DNA of 64,000 nt from Dysidea avara (GCF_963678975.1 NC_089280.1:16838780-16902779); one strand, 5' to 3'. Positions 26,901-38,903 are shown, counted from the stretch's first letter. Made by a program: numbers and translations. The notes: generated from the sequence alone by a model not told the origin.

Positions 26901-27748
26901 TGTAAACTGCAGTGTGTAGGTTTTAGCTTTAGTTAGATGCACAAATAGCTAGCAAGGACCTTTTATTGTCACTGCCTAAGAGCACATTTTGCGCATATAT
27001 TATTTTCATTCAAACGTGGTCCCAAGCCTTCCCCCAAAGACATTCCATGCACTTCAAATCTGAACCCCCTTCCAGAAAATCCTGGCCAAGCCCCTGTCCA
27101 GTCATAAGTTACATCATTCCAGTGATAAGTTACATACATCATTCCAGTCACCACATAGCAATGTATTTGGTGTGAAATAGTACCATATGGTTTAAGTACT
27201 ACATATACTGGAAGCCTTGAATACTGCTACCAAAGTTAACTGTGTATTTAAAGAAATTTTTGTATCACAATTCTCTATGTTCCACAGGAATGACTGTGGG
27301 CTACCACATTAGAATTAGTGTGGTCAATAACATCCAGCCACTAACATTGCGTCACCTACTTCTACTCCATGTTGTGGTCTAACCTTTATCTCCTCTGTTG
27401 CGGTACACAGGATAGTTCCTAGAATTGGTCTTTTGTGTGTGTAGGGTTGGAGCTCCTGGTGAAGTGCCAGCTGTGCTTGTTTTAAACTTCTTCGTCTAAT
27501 AGTATAACAACTTAATCACATTCAGGATACAGTTCGCACAAGTTGCATACCTACCTTATTTTTTCATCGGCAGTACGCCTCATCCTTCTAGATGTAGTAC
27601 CTCGATACTTATGTTGACAAAAGACATTACTGTCATCATCAGAATTTTCAAGAGTTTTAGCAAATGGATTTTCTTCACTCTTAATATCTACAACATAAGC
27701 ATCGACTTCCAATGATTCTACAGTGGTGGGAGCTTTAGCCTTTTCCAT
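17983..27748 (-). CDS. MNT/MXD-like bHLH leucine-zipper protein, distal tandem paralogue, at least 340 aa
   Basis: Exons on the minus strand: 27555-27748 (from the first in-frame ATG), 27384-27495, 20542-20633, 20023-20243 and 17983-18386 (stop). They match the proximal gene exon for exon with the same phases, giving 340 aa. The zipper has Leu/Asn/Leu/Leu/Leu at seven-residue spacing. The acidic exon and the C-terminal block around NPIWLPPFVWPNLNSLYS are retained. Oddities: the basic region reads RRTADEKIRRRSLK, so the E-box-contacting His is Arg and the next Asn is Thr, while Glu and the Arg pair stay. No SIN3-interaction exon was recognised upstream. A possible acceptor at about 27782 leads into a frame that conflicts with the coding frame, so the 5' end may be truncated, use a private promoter or be frameshifted. 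The 6.7-kb second intron is repeat-rich. Confidence 0.72.
19161..19262 (+). repeat. Retroposon-like tail repeat, copy A
   Basis: GGCTGTAGGACCAGGTGTCC, CTTCAGCATTTGTGCTGTAAAGCC followed by TTAATAAATAAAT. Same unit at 34234-34332 (+) and 43545-43650 (-). The AATAAAT tail suggests a retroposed element. Confidence 0.6.
21460..21560 (+). repeat. CA-rich microsatellite
   Basis: Interrupted (CA)n with ACATACAC variants. Apparent reading frames across it are low-complexity artefacts. Confidence 0.9.
21590..21700 (+). repeat. SINE-like dispersed repeat, copy C (partial)
   Basis: CCCAGTGAACCAGCACTGGGATAC... through GGACTAGTAACCC matches the first half of the unit at 42640. A CA tract lies directly upstream. 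Confidence 0.55.
21927..22883. mobile_element. hAT-like non-autonomous element, 957 bp, 8-bp duplication
   Basis: The termini are CAGGGACGTAGCTAG and TTGGCTACGCCTCTG, followed inside by G-rich and C-rich stretches with GGCATGCCCCC. It is flanked by GCAACAAC (21919-21926 and 22884-22891). No transposase was recognised; the interior shows a CpG-containing segment but no convincing coding exon. Confidence 0.8.
22952..23045 (+). repeat. (CA)n/(CGCA)n microsatellite
   Basis: ACACACGCACGCACGC tracts. Immediately follows the sequence that borders the hAT-like element. Confidence 0.9.
23793..23983. mobile_element. Foldback MITE, ~190 bp
   Basis: Arms of about 68 bp, GGATGGCTGTGGTATTC ... AAACAGGAAGGGAAATAG and their complement, with a short centre that repeats part of the arm (TAGTTCTCGCATTGTAAGCAGG). 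It is directly followed by another inverted-repeat element. Confidence 0.8.
23982..24618. mobile_element. Inverted-repeat element TGTGACCCAGTCTGGGAAAACC, ~637 bp
   Basis: The left end (AATTGTGACCCAGTCTGGG, AAAACCGGTCTTAT) and right end are perfect inverted copies over about 35 bp. No ORF with recognisable motifs. The target duplication is unclear. Confidence 0.75.
25602..27094. mobile_element. hAT-like host element, probable, interrupted by a foldback element
   Basis: The left end CAAGGGCGTAGCC...GGGGGGTT and right end complement of CAGGGGCTTGGCC...GGGGGTT are similar to the CAGGGACGTAGC hAT-type ends at 21927. The insertion lies in a short tandem repeat (GTTACATCATTCCAGTCATAA) that continues on both sides. 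An exact 8-bp duplication could not be shown because of that repeat. Confidence 0.5.
25881..26592. mobile_element. Foldback element with ~250-bp arms
   Basis: Arms 25881-26130 and 26335-26592 are inverted copies (for example AAAGTCCTTTGGAA, TTAGTTTAAAG, ATTAGACCAGTACAAAGCC, TTTTTTCAGCCTGG). The centre of about 200 bp has no ORF of note. It is nested in an element that seems to run from 25602 to 27094. Confidence 0.75.
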
Positions 27749-28837
27749 GTTGTAAATACTTCAGTTTCATTAGAACTCTTGCCTGTTAAAAATACAACAT
27801 GTATGCGTACCTATCCCTAATACACAGTTCAAAGCCAGTACAACATATATCATTATTATGCTTTGGTAGCCCAGTTAGTTATATAGATATATATATAGTT
27901 AACTGGAGAAAATCATCATGAAGATATGCACAGCAGTAATACCCGGAAACCACCAACATTGCCTCAGATGTGAACCAGTTAATGCCACCAATCACTGATC
28001 TGAGACCACAACACAACTTGCCGTTGACCGGTAGTTATCATGTTTAAAGTAATTTTATATAATCGAAGAAAGTAGTCACTAAAATAAAAACAATGACATT
28101 TCAACCAGATGGCATGGAGGAGTTTCCACAGCAGTAATAAAATAATAAACTGGACAAGATTAATTTTATTGACCACAATAACTAAATACAATGATCGCAA
28201 TTAGTAAACATAAAAAAATTTATGCTAAACTAACAGCATGCATGCTATTTTTACGCATGACATTTTGTCAGATTTTTAATAGTGTTTACAAAGTAAGAAG
28301 TTGTCACAGTCATTGTTACACTTATCAACACCAAGCCATTTCTATATCCTGTTTCTTAGTTCAGATCAGCAACAGCAATGGATGGATATTACATACATTT
28401 AGCTATGTAAATCGCCATACTTGAGTTTTAGTACACAATTTCCACAGGAACTCCAAGTGTGTGTGCAATCAGCATTGCTACTGAGTGTCCATTCAATGTC
28501 TACCTGCAATGCTACACCAATAGTGTATATGCTTCATATAATAACAGGCCAATTTACGTATCTAGATATCTATCAGTTCAATTTGTAATAAAATGGCACT
28601 GAGAGCTGCAGTCACTGCTCTTTGTACATGGTCATTAACTTACTACCCCAATTACTTCACTAGAGGAAGACAATCTCCAAACCAAGATATGTATAGCAAT
28701 ATCACATACACTGTTACTGATGCACAAAATCTAGCTTACTCAGGTGTATGTAAGTTCTCTTTTGCTACAAGAGTTATATGATCATAGACTTTTGTCATGT
28801 ATGATGAACTTTACAAAAGATTATCAGAAAACAAATA

Positions 28838-28852
28838 CATACACACACACAC

Positions 28853-28897
<45 letters not shown>
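28838..28897 (+). repeat. (CA)n microsatellite
   Basis: About 29 CA units with one G interruption. Confidence 0.95.
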
Positions 28898-28929
28898 AAA
28901 AGCAAAGCCTTTGGCTACCATACTAGTAT

Positions 28930-29220
28930 GATCACACCTACCCAGTGAACCAGCACCAGCACTGGGGGACCTGTGTACTACTGAGGTGCTATGAGTCAGC
29001 GCAGGGCAAATCCTCCTGGGACAGAAGTTGTAACCTGCAGGAGGCTGTACCATGTCCCATAGTCTCGCATGCCAGACAGTTTGTGTGGGGGTGGCAAATA
29101 AATTTATTTGCCGTCTCAACACAAACCATCTGGCATGCAAGACTACATGTCCCACAGGTGAAGGTGTGGGCACTCGAAGTCCCACCTGGACCTTCACCCA
29201 TTGTGTGAGACATGCATTTG
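28930..29220 (+). repeat. SINE-like dispersed repeat, copy B, split by a MULE MITE
   Basis: The same unit as at 42640, interrupted at 29060-29145 by an 86-bp element with a 9-bp duplication. Flanked by CA microsatellites on both sides. Confidence 0.65.
29060..29145. mobile_element. 86-bp MULE-like MITE with 9-bp target duplication
   Basis: A near-palindrome with ends TAGTCTCGCATGCCAGAC and GTCTGGCATGCAAGACTA. It is flanked on both sides by CATGTCCCA (29051-29059 and 29146-29154). The end sequence is close to that of the element at 50173, so both probably belong to one Mutator-like family. It is inserted in a copy of the SINE-like repeat seen also at 42.65 kb. Confidence 0.85.
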
Positions 29221-29252
29221 TTTCCCTAGCTAACATTTACTAGATATGCACT

Positions 29253-29326
29253 GACACGCATGCACACAGAACGTATGCACACAGAACGCATGCACACAGG
29301 ACGCACACAGGACGCACACACGCACA

Positions 29327-29386
<60 letters not shown>

Positions 29387-29395
29387 AACACAATC
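29253..29395 (+). repeat. ATGCACACAGAACG minisatellite grading into (CA)n
   Basis: Three to five units of ATGCACACAGAACG / GACGCACACAG then about 30 CA units. Confidence 0.9.
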
Positions 29396-29399
29396 AAAT

Positions 29400-31900
29400 C
29401 TTCTTATCTTCTCTACTGGTCAGTGGCTCAGTTAAAGCAAAGCAATCATTTCCTGAAGCTGCGTAATTTGGCCAGACATTGCATAAAACAAAAGCATATT
29501 AGTAACAGTAGTTCATAATTATTTCTTTTTCATATTCTGTATGCATGTCGGACTGTGATAAGTTCAATATTGCAGCTACAGCTTAGTTTAGTAAATGGGA
29601 CTTGTATTGGCTGGCACACATAACTGACTTAAGTATATATGCTTTTCATTGCATGTAGGAATACGTACGTATACACTGTCGCTAGTACACGACAATTTCA
29701 CATGCATACAGGCTATATATGTGCTAGCTAGGCTATGCATACATTTTACGTACCTTAATAGCTATATCACAGCAATATAGCTAACTTATCAGGCTCAGTT
29801 TTACTGATACTGAACGCTCCAAAGGCTATAACTTGAGTCTCTTGAGCAGTCTCAACAATATCATAAAAACAAGTTGCTTCTAGGCTCTATAATTGTCCAC
29901 CTTTTCAGCTTCTATACGTGTGCCTGACCTGTTTGTGGAAGAACGCCTCGTAAATAACGGTCACTGCTTATGCGTACGTGCGGTCAGTAGCACGATTTAA
30001 AAAAAAAAAACACGTTAGCTACGTTTACGTATTACGTCACGTTACCCACTAATATGACATCGTGCTTTTTTCCCTTTCTTTTTGTAGCTATGGGGCCGAG
30101 TATGGGGCTTAACGATTGATTTGTTCAGTCATAGGAGAATGCCGCGTGAGATAGGCTATATATGGGACTCAATCCTTCCTCCACTGTTTACTCTTGATGT
30201 TAGTGATGTGAGTAGTTGCATTCTAAGCATTTTAGTGACCGGCTCTGCTACGTAGATGCAAGTTAGTATGCAGGTACTATAGACCTAACTAGCTACAGTA
30301 CCTAAAATCTACATAACGCAGCACGAGCGACACAGCCATGCAGAAGAGAAGCATTTTTTTTTTTTTTTTGTAGACTGCATGCACCTCGGCATGCTGCACT
30401 CTACAGCAAATGAATATCAGTCGGTATACATGTATACATACAGTAGCTAAGTGTACATAGCTATGATAACTATATATAAGTATCCTGGAAGTTTACAGTA
30501 TAACTTAACTATATATGTGTATGCACACACTTCCTGCAAATTAGCTATCAATATATACTCCTGTGCAAGTATCACATAGTCATATAGAAAATTAACACGC
30601 ACTTTAGCATACATCACCAGTGCTCAATATAAGGTTTCTTACTTGATCTGCCAAAATGACAGACCGACATGCAACATGGTCTGCCACTGGTACATAATAG
30701 TAGCAGTTTACATACGCAGTGCCTTTTTAAATGCTGATTTTGGTAGGTCATAATCCCAGACCACTGGTCAGTCATTGTGGCAAATTTTTGGGTCAGAAAT
30801 GACAGATGACAGGCTGTTATTTTGAGCTCTACATCACTTAGCTACATGTGGCTGCATGTGGATATATGATACACGTTGTACCTGTCCGTGTGCTAAGTAC
30901 ATGTAAAGGTCTATATACGTAGGTACATATGTAAAAGAAGAAAATTACATTAGTGATAGTATTTTTTGAGGTATTTTTAAGGAACAGAGTGGCAAATATA
31001 CACTGCCTCCTGCAAATATTTGTAAGCCAGCCACAAGTTCTCAATCATAGTAGAAGTAATTTATTTTACTGTCTATATATTAAATGCGTACTACCAATGT
31101 CACAGCATGTGGTATAGTGGGAGAGTCCACTGACACTTATTAACATTATCACTTCCTGATTTGCAGAACTCATATACGTAGCTACTATACAATATGTGCA
31201 ATGCTTTGCCACAGTTAACATTAATTCTAGTGACCTGATTGTCACCACACGATAATGTTTTGGTTATATCCCATCAGTAATCGACTAGTGGTTGACAAGT
31301 GATTACTAAAAAATGGGTAGCTGTTTTAGTAAGCCTGTCCAACAAACAGTTTCACAGAACCATCTCAGTTGAGAAGTTTGTTTGTGGTTTTGTGTATTTC
31401 ATTATGTCCATTTTCTCTGGTTGGCAGCTTATATGATAGGAATATCTGTGTGCGTACAGTGAGTGCTGTCCACAATTGCACACTGCAGTCTAATTTTTAG
31501 CAGTAGCTATAAAGAAAAGTGTAGTGTAAGTACTCTATAGCGTAACTGACTTGAATGACTTCACATTTGATTTCTCATGGGGTATATCCAGAGGGGGAGC
31601 AAGTATAAATGTGTCCACAATTGGCTACAAGGAAGAAAATCTGTATAAAGATCATGATCCACTATTAGAGCAGTATAAACTGTACTCTAATTGAACGGTC
31701 ACACAAATACTCGTACTTTAGCAGAATTCTTCTTTTGATATTTGAGTGTACAGCATCATTGTATAGCAGTGGCAGCAGAAGGTGGGGGCTAGAACCACCC
31801 AACTTTCAGATGAGAGGGGCAGAGCTCCCCCAACAATCTACTTTGTATGACATCACAAATGTATCGTGTGATTAAATATCGCCATGATTTCCAAACTGGC
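29400..31900. other. No gene recognised upstream of the distal MNT-like gene
   Basis: Contains poly-A/T runs at 29998-30010 and 30354-30370 and a slightly CpG-richer patch at 29940-30070 that might be a promoter. I could not find a SIN3-interaction exon here. Confidence 0.4.
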
Positions 31901-32377
31901 TGCTATATATCATATAGTGGAATGTACGTATGTCATACATGAAAGATTTTAATTTATTATACTTTTGCAGAGTGCCACCAATGTTTTTCAAAAAAATTCT
32001 AGGGGAGCATGCCCCCAGACCCCCTTTGCACACATTTGTAATCACTGCAACCATGAACAAGCCTCCAGTTTCCATACAAGTGTCAGCTAAAATAATTTTT
32101 AACCCCCCTCCCAACCTTTTCACCTTCCTCTGTCTCTGTATAGTGATGCCTATAGACATCATCACCATACATAAACCACAATGTAAAGTGGAGAGAGTTA
32201 TAACGTGGGTTCACAACTACATGTAAGTGTGCTATTACTTTTAAGAGCCTATAGTCACATGCTTATATAGTGTAAATAATCTGGTTTGTAACATTGTTCC
32301 CCTCTTGTATTTTTGCATGTACTGTACATAGCTGTTACATATACAGTGTTAACTTATACAATGTGTAGAGTGTTCAT

Positions 32378-32502
32378 CAAGAGTTCATTATATATAGGGA
32401 GGGTTGATAGTCATTGCACAATCTTTGAACACAGTGCATTTTGACCAGGTAATACAGTGTACGCTGGATATTCTCCCTCCCTCTGTATATTATGAACTCT
32501 TG
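32378..32502. mobile_element. 125-bp CAAGAG-family MITE
   Basis: The ends CAAGAGTTCATTATATATAGGGAGGG and CCCTCCCTCTGTATATTATGAACTCTTG (shown here as end motifs) are inverted copies, matching the elements at 3386 and 50485. The flanking 7-mers differ (TGTTCAT and GTACTAT), so the duplication has decayed or never existed. Confidence 0.7.
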
Positions 32503-33799
32503 GTACTATCACTAAGAGTAATGGAGTGTCATTTACTCTCGCCTAGAGTAGTTCTTTGTATCGTCCATAGAATCATGGAAATTGAAATATACTACATTTT
32601 GATGTTTAAAATCTGTCAGCAGCAGTGTTCATGCTGCAAATTTTTTATCAGATCAGTATGTGAATTCACATTTACATGTTCTTTAAGTGTGCCAGATTTC
32701 AAGGTAATTGAGTAAAGGGCTTTTGTTATAGCGATTTTTGTGAAAAGAAGGAAATCTAGGTCCAGAAGCATATTCAACCTTCCCACAATAATGTATACAC
32801 GCACCAGAGAATTCTTTAATAATTCAATGTTCTTATAGTTTAGCAACACTAGCATCTACACCTGCAACTCTGGGCAAAGTTTAATATTGATTTTCTACAC
32901 AGAAAAACAGAACTATGTTTAATATATACTCTATTTGAGTAGTTGTAATATTTCATTGCGTTATATTCAAGTTGATAAACTAACTGTACATGATACTAAG
33001 GTGTCCAGTGTACTGAATTAAAGAGTAGAATAATTCATAAGTAAGTTACTTGCAGTAAAAGTTAGATGTATTATTACTGGACATCAGCCCATAGAATGAT
33101 GATAGACATGACAAATAATTATACCGAATAGTGTGAACATCTCAATGAGCTGAAATATAATTATAGTATTCATTTAATAACCTATAGCTTAAAATTCTTG
33201 GTATTAACTTATTGTTGTCCATTAAGTGTAATTCTTGGTATGGTTTGTTTAGTCCACTCTGCCTGTATTCTTGGTAGTAATATTTGTGGTAGTATAGTAA
33301 TCTGTGGTAACACAAATGAATACCATAAAGAATATCATGATGCATTTACTGTGTTCTACATGTTCTTCACTGTTCTTTGCATTGTGGACCTCATCTATAC
33401 TATATAGATCTTTGTTATTGCAAAGTAGTGATGGTTTCATTAAAATACATACAACCAATGGGTATTTCTCAGAGACACATCATGTCATGCCTGCTAAGTA
33501 GATCAGCTCAATTTTGCGTAGTATACATGAGTTAGAAACACATGTACATTGTACACTGTACAAAATTAAGGTGAAGGTAAACCACTGCAACACATCGTAT
33601 CCCATAACAACACAAAAACGAAAAATCACTAGCAAGTTAAGGCTCTAAAGTGAAAACGGTTAATAAATTCATTTACTACAGTATGGGTCAATTATAAGTG
33701 CTGCAAGGCACAACATGTGGACTTCTGGGCTCCTTATGGGCTCATGGACTCCTGACTATAGACAGGTCTACAACATGCATGGCAGATCACAATGAATAC

Positions 33800-33970
33800 T
33801 GGCAAGTTAGCATGTTGAGTCAGGACATGGCATGTATAAGAGTTGATATTATATTCATCTCATAATTTAGAATTCTTGGTATCAGGTCACTTGTGTTCTT
33901 CCTGGTAGTGTGTCTACTGTCTATCCGGTCATATTCTTGGTAAAGTAATTTGTGGCAATGAATAACCTAG
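33800..33970 (-). repeat. Dispersed repeat, copy B
   Basis: Complement of the unit at 16400: CATGTTGAGTCAGGACATGG, GAATTCTTGGTATCAGGTCA and ATATTCTTGGTAAAGTAATT. Confidence 0.6.
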
Positions 33971-34233
33971 GTTGTGTTAACAGAAGGTGGTGCTATAGCA
34001 GGGTACTGGCTTATGTCACAGTTAAAAAACTGTAATTCCAAGGTCTCAATTACTTCAGGATGATGAGAACAGGATCCAAGGTCTCTACGTCTATATAGTT
34101 GACTGGCATTTGTGAGTTTCACCATGGAGTGGTGTGGGGGTGTTGACAGATCTTGACCTCAACTAGGGTATATTTTTCCTTATGTAACTTGTAAAAGGAA
34201 GCAATTTGTGCCTTTTAGGTTCACATGGCAGCA

Positions 34234-34332
34234 CACACACTTTATGTAACAACTTTAAACAGACTGTATGACCAGGCCTAGGTGTCCTACAGACTTTCAG
34301 CACTTGTGCTGTACTCGAAGCCTTAATAAACA
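34234..34332 (+). repeat. Retroposon-like tail repeat, copy B
   Basis: Same unit as at 19161, with TGTCCTACAGACTTTCAGCACTTGTGCTGT and the tail CCTTAATAAACA. Confidence 0.6.
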
Positions 34333-34540
34333 TGCCTAAACTTTATGTTGCTGTGGGATTAAGCCACTAGTGGTCTTTGGGACTTTTTACACTTTACAGA
34401 AGTTGATATGAAGATATTCTGGCTCCCTGTATTTACATACCACAGATGTGTCAGTGTATGCCACAATGGAATTTGTGAATTGAGTTAGTCACATCCCATT
34501 AATAATGGACTAGTGGGTGAGAAGTAATCAGTAAATATAT

Positions 34541-35093
34541 AGCAATACCAATATTACGAGTATCACGAGTATCGGTGTCGGTCAATTTCAAGTCTACAAT
34601 ACAGACATTTCACTCAAGTTATATGCACTATTAAAAGTAGTATAAGTACCATGAAAAGTGCTTTATTGGCCAAAGTGACTTAGTTGTCAAATGGTCAGGT
34701 TGTGGCAAATGGTCAAGTTCTTACCTAGCATGGGGAGGCTTGGGTTCAGATCCCACATTAGGCTTTTTGTACCACTTTTAGTGATTGGTTTGTTTTTTTG
34801 TTCTACGATTTACACTGACATAAAATCTTTTTATGAACAGTCCTAAGTACCAACAAATAAAAGGAGTACATTGTTGAAAACATTGAAAAGCATATGAATT
34901 GTAGTAATTTAACACAACCATAGTGATCATGCTACATACTCTATTATGCTGTAATGCATATCGGTTTGACTTTTAAAGTATCGGCTGTGTATATGATATC
35001 GGTTCATTAGAAAACTTGTATCGGAAATAGCGGCGGACAATAAATATCGGATATCGATATTGGATGTATGTAAAATGTGGTATCGGTACATCC
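34541..35093. mobile_element. TATCGG-repeat element (hAT-like), ~0.55 kb
   Basis: The right end is rich in TATCGG and closes GGTATCGGTACATCCC, the complement of a GGGATGTACCGATACC hAT-type end. The left end is decayed (ACCAATATTACGAGTATC). It interrupts a dispersed repeat whose empty form is seen at about 1221-1250. It contains a tRNA-like stretch. Confidence 0.6.
34685..34760 (+). repeat. tRNA-like (SINE-type) stretch
   Basis: GGTTCAGATCC at 34743-34753 fits a polymerase III B box, about 55 bases after TGGTCAGGTTGTGG-type A-box-like sequence. No full cloverleaf was confirmed. Confidence 0.3.
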
Positions 35094-35099
35094 CTATAG

Positions 35100-38000
35100 A
35101 CTAATACAATCACACAGTGGACATTCTAACAAACACAAATAAATAAGAAAAGTCATTTGGTTAATATGTAACTACATCCACTTGATTAGAATTTCAAAGA
35201 AACTAATGTCACATTTACTAAGAGATGACAACATAATATACATTGACTAAATGGTGGTATAGTGTTAGCTACTAAAGTGTACATTTGTGTATATACATCT
35301 CATTCCCATGTACACATGTTAAAATTTTGTTATTACAATGATTGAAGCAGTATCCATTATTTGGTTTGATGAAATGGTCACACAACATGTACATGTTTGG
35401 TGGTGAGGACACTTGTGAGTTTACAGGCTGACCACAATGTGGAATTTGTGGTGGTATTGTAGAAAGACATGCACTATCCACCAACATGACACTCACTTAG
35501 ATGCATCTGGCACGGATACTAAATGAAACATGCCGGTACGGTGTCAAATAGATCCTTTTGTTTTCTTTTCCTGCACACTCACAATCGGTATTCTTCATTT
35601 TTCTCATGATGCTGATCCTTAATAGGTTAAAGCAAAAGTGATATATTCATGTGGCATCACCTACGCACACATTACCTAACTCAATAATGGCTGGTGCTAC
35701 AATCTTGACTCTGCAAATATTTAATTATGCAAAAGTAGGGATAAATTTGACATCAGGTGATGATTTCCTTTTGTGTAAGCACCCTTTAGTGTAAAGATCC
35801 TTACATTACAAGCTTATATTTTTTCCTTACTTCCCATACACTTGTTTAGTGTCCATGATACATGTGTTGTGTGTACTGCAGCATGTGAAAAGGCACCTGT
35901 TGGCCTGAAATGATGTTTAATAGGATTTTCAAGTGACGATTCTCTTGCAGGGGGTAGGACAAGCCCATGTGAATAATATTGTACAAGCACTGAAAGAATT
36001 TCATGTCTGAATTATGTGAGTCAATAGTCCTCTGTACAAAAAGTAGAGGAAGTGGCACGATGGGGCACGATACATATTTCAGTTCTACATTGTTGTTTGC
36101 AACGGTGTGATTCTTGATCAAATAAACCCAGCCATTATGGTAATGACATGCATGGCAGTCACAGTTTTCACGCCAACAGTAACAATAAATTATAGATGAT
36201 TAGTTGATGTACGATCTAGTACTTCCAACAGGTAGTATCACAGCGTTTAATAAAACTATTTCAACTAACACTTCATAGTGGACGTGGGCTTGAATGCGTC
36301 ATGACCTACCCCCCCTGATTCTCTTGTTCAAGTACTTTATATAACTAAATATTTAATACATAAACCACTTATGGTCTTGACAAACAATGATTAGCTACCC
36401 CTGGTGTAATTTGTTGAATTATCTTCTGTCTTTAGCTTTTCCTCTGGTATCATGAACAAGCAACAGCCTTGTAATTTTGCAATACATCCAGTTGCACAAT
36501 ACCTTAACTAGGCTAGTTTTATGTAGAACTTCATAACATTATCTTTTGAGTACACAACATTCTGTTAGACTGAGGAGGACACAAAAATTATCTTTCAGTT
36601 GTAAACTTATTATTGATAACCTTAAATCAATTAAAATCATTTACAATAAAACATGATTTATTATAATATATACTGAAGACAATGTGGTACTACAGTATAG
36701 TTACAGGTCATGTTAATTTAACCACCTATTTAAAAGTGATATTTTGTTAATAGTGTTGTGTAACCTTGTAACCTATGTAACTGGTTACTTGGTGAGTTCT
36801 CGCCAAATAAAATGTGTATTTAATTTCATGTATTGAGCCACTACTGATTACAATACATGACACTTGTTTATAATGCTCAATCGTGGAAATTGTTAGGGTA
36901 TTCCATGAGATTACAAAATGTTTGAAAATTAATTACATTCTACATGGACATTATCAGATGATGTCATTGACAAGTAAATAATGTAGATATGAAAAGGGAA
37001 AACAGTTCAAGCAACAGGTATAAATGACCATAGCACACACATTACATTCAACTGACACACCATGGTGTACATCTCTACCGAATAAGAAAATGTTTGTTAA
37101 AGTGAATAGGTATAGCTGTAGTCCTTCTGAAAGCATCAATCAGTCATGTAATTAGAAAACTTGATCACAGATATTTTATCTCAGGTTGTTATAAGGCCAC
37201 GCTTGAGCTTAGTTTACTGAATACAACCAACCATACCAGACGCATTTTTACTATGACCTCTACTAGGGGCTAAAATTTTATTCTTACACCTAATAATGCA
37301 GTAAAGTGTATCTGATAACACCAAAGTTTGTGTTGAATTCGACAGCTATTACTAGCATAATAAATTTTAACTCGCATTAGGAGACTCTGCATGCACATTG
37401 CAATTTGATCAGTTTCATGTGTACCGAAACACTGTATGATGGATAAAAATTTAAATTTCAAAAGGATAATAGGGATTGCTCCATGAAACAAGAAGGGTTT
37501 TCTGAGGTGGTAATGTCCCTATTTTGACTCATCTCAAAATTATGGAGCATGTACGTAACTAAAATCTTATGACAGAGGAGAAGGGTTTGCAGTTTACATT
37601 ACCACCCCAGCTGTCTAGAACTGTGAACTATATTTAGAATAATTATGTAATGTACTTTAGTTAGAACACGTGCGTATGTATGCTTGTACTCTAGTGTATG
37701 TCACATGCTTTAATTCTATCAGTCATCAACGTGGTGATCCCGACGAGTCGCTCCTGCCTTTAGAACCTGAGTTATCACGCTCCAGCGAAGCCTTCTTATT
37801 TCATGGTGATCCCTGTTCTCCTTTTGAAATTTTTAATTTATTCATCTATATTGATTAGTTTTGCCCACGTGTTATCAACATGCAGTAGGTGATAAATCAC
37901 ACCAAAACAGCCAGTTTTGAAAAAAAGGGTGCGGTTTTCAATGATTTTAACACTAGAATAATTATGACTTTCCTAGATACAGTCTTATGTGTTATATGCG

Positions 38001-38900
38001 GTAGCAGACTGATGGAACTTGTAGCAATATAATTTACCTAGCCCACATGACATAGAGCAACTTTCTTAGTCTTCTCACTACCGTAATTCACTTTATTTTC
38101 GTGCAAGCAAATTTTTGTGAATGACTGCTCTATTAGAGTAGTTCGATCTTGTGTAAAAATTTCGTCAAGTTTTGCATACGACAATTATTTTACAACAAAA
38201 AAAGCAGATTATAGTAACTAACTATAACTATTAAATATAATCACTGCTTAGTGACTACTATGTTCAGCCAGGTGTGAAAAAATCATTGAAGCAGTTAAGG
38301 AAAATGGTAGCTAAGTGAGCAGCAATCATGATAACAAGTTTTAACATCATAGTTGTTGATTTTCTGTTTTTCCAGTCATTATCATCATCCATGTGTTAAG
38401 GCCAGTGGCAGCCAATGATTAGCATTGAAATGTGTACTTATAAGGATTGACAACACAGCGCGTGCACATTCATTAGGTAGCTAGCTATTATGACAAGCCT
38501 ATAGTAAAGATGGAGACATCAAATTACATATAAGCGCTGATAAAACAGAATTGCAACAAAATATAACTATAGTGGTCTTACGAGGATTTACATATATGGA
38601 TCATTATACAGCCGGATATTGTGCAGACTTTTAAAAGAGTGTGGTACACAATATTATGTCTGAACTAGGGCATGAATTGTGCGAGGAGCTGGAGATTCTG
38701 TGTTGTAGTTACAGCTATAGGGCTACTATAGAAAAGGTTTTATTTTTATCATGATGGGAGAAAATTTTCACAAATGTATCTAACATTGTGAAATTTGCAA
38801 TTTTTTCATCCACAATTGATTCCCAATATATGGCATATGTTGTGTAAAGACTGAGAAATCTATTCAATTCTTTGTGTGCTGTGTATTTGAATGTAATATG
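35100..38900. other. No gene recognised
   Basis: Only dispersed repeat fragments (35330-35480) and one GACTGCTCTATTAGAG motif at 38123. Frames of 60-90 aa show no motif. Confidence 0.5.
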
Positions 38901-38903
38901 ATA

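Noticed and set aside
28811-29236. 141-aa minus-strand reading frame
   Set aside because: It runs through a CA microsatellite and a SINE-like repeat; composition is low-complexity Cys/Val and no motif is present.
29786-29885. Minus-strand YDIVETAQETQ segment as a SIN3-interaction exon for the distal MNT-like gene
   Set aside because: No ATG in frame, weak donor, and the hydrophobic spacing does not match the SID helix well.
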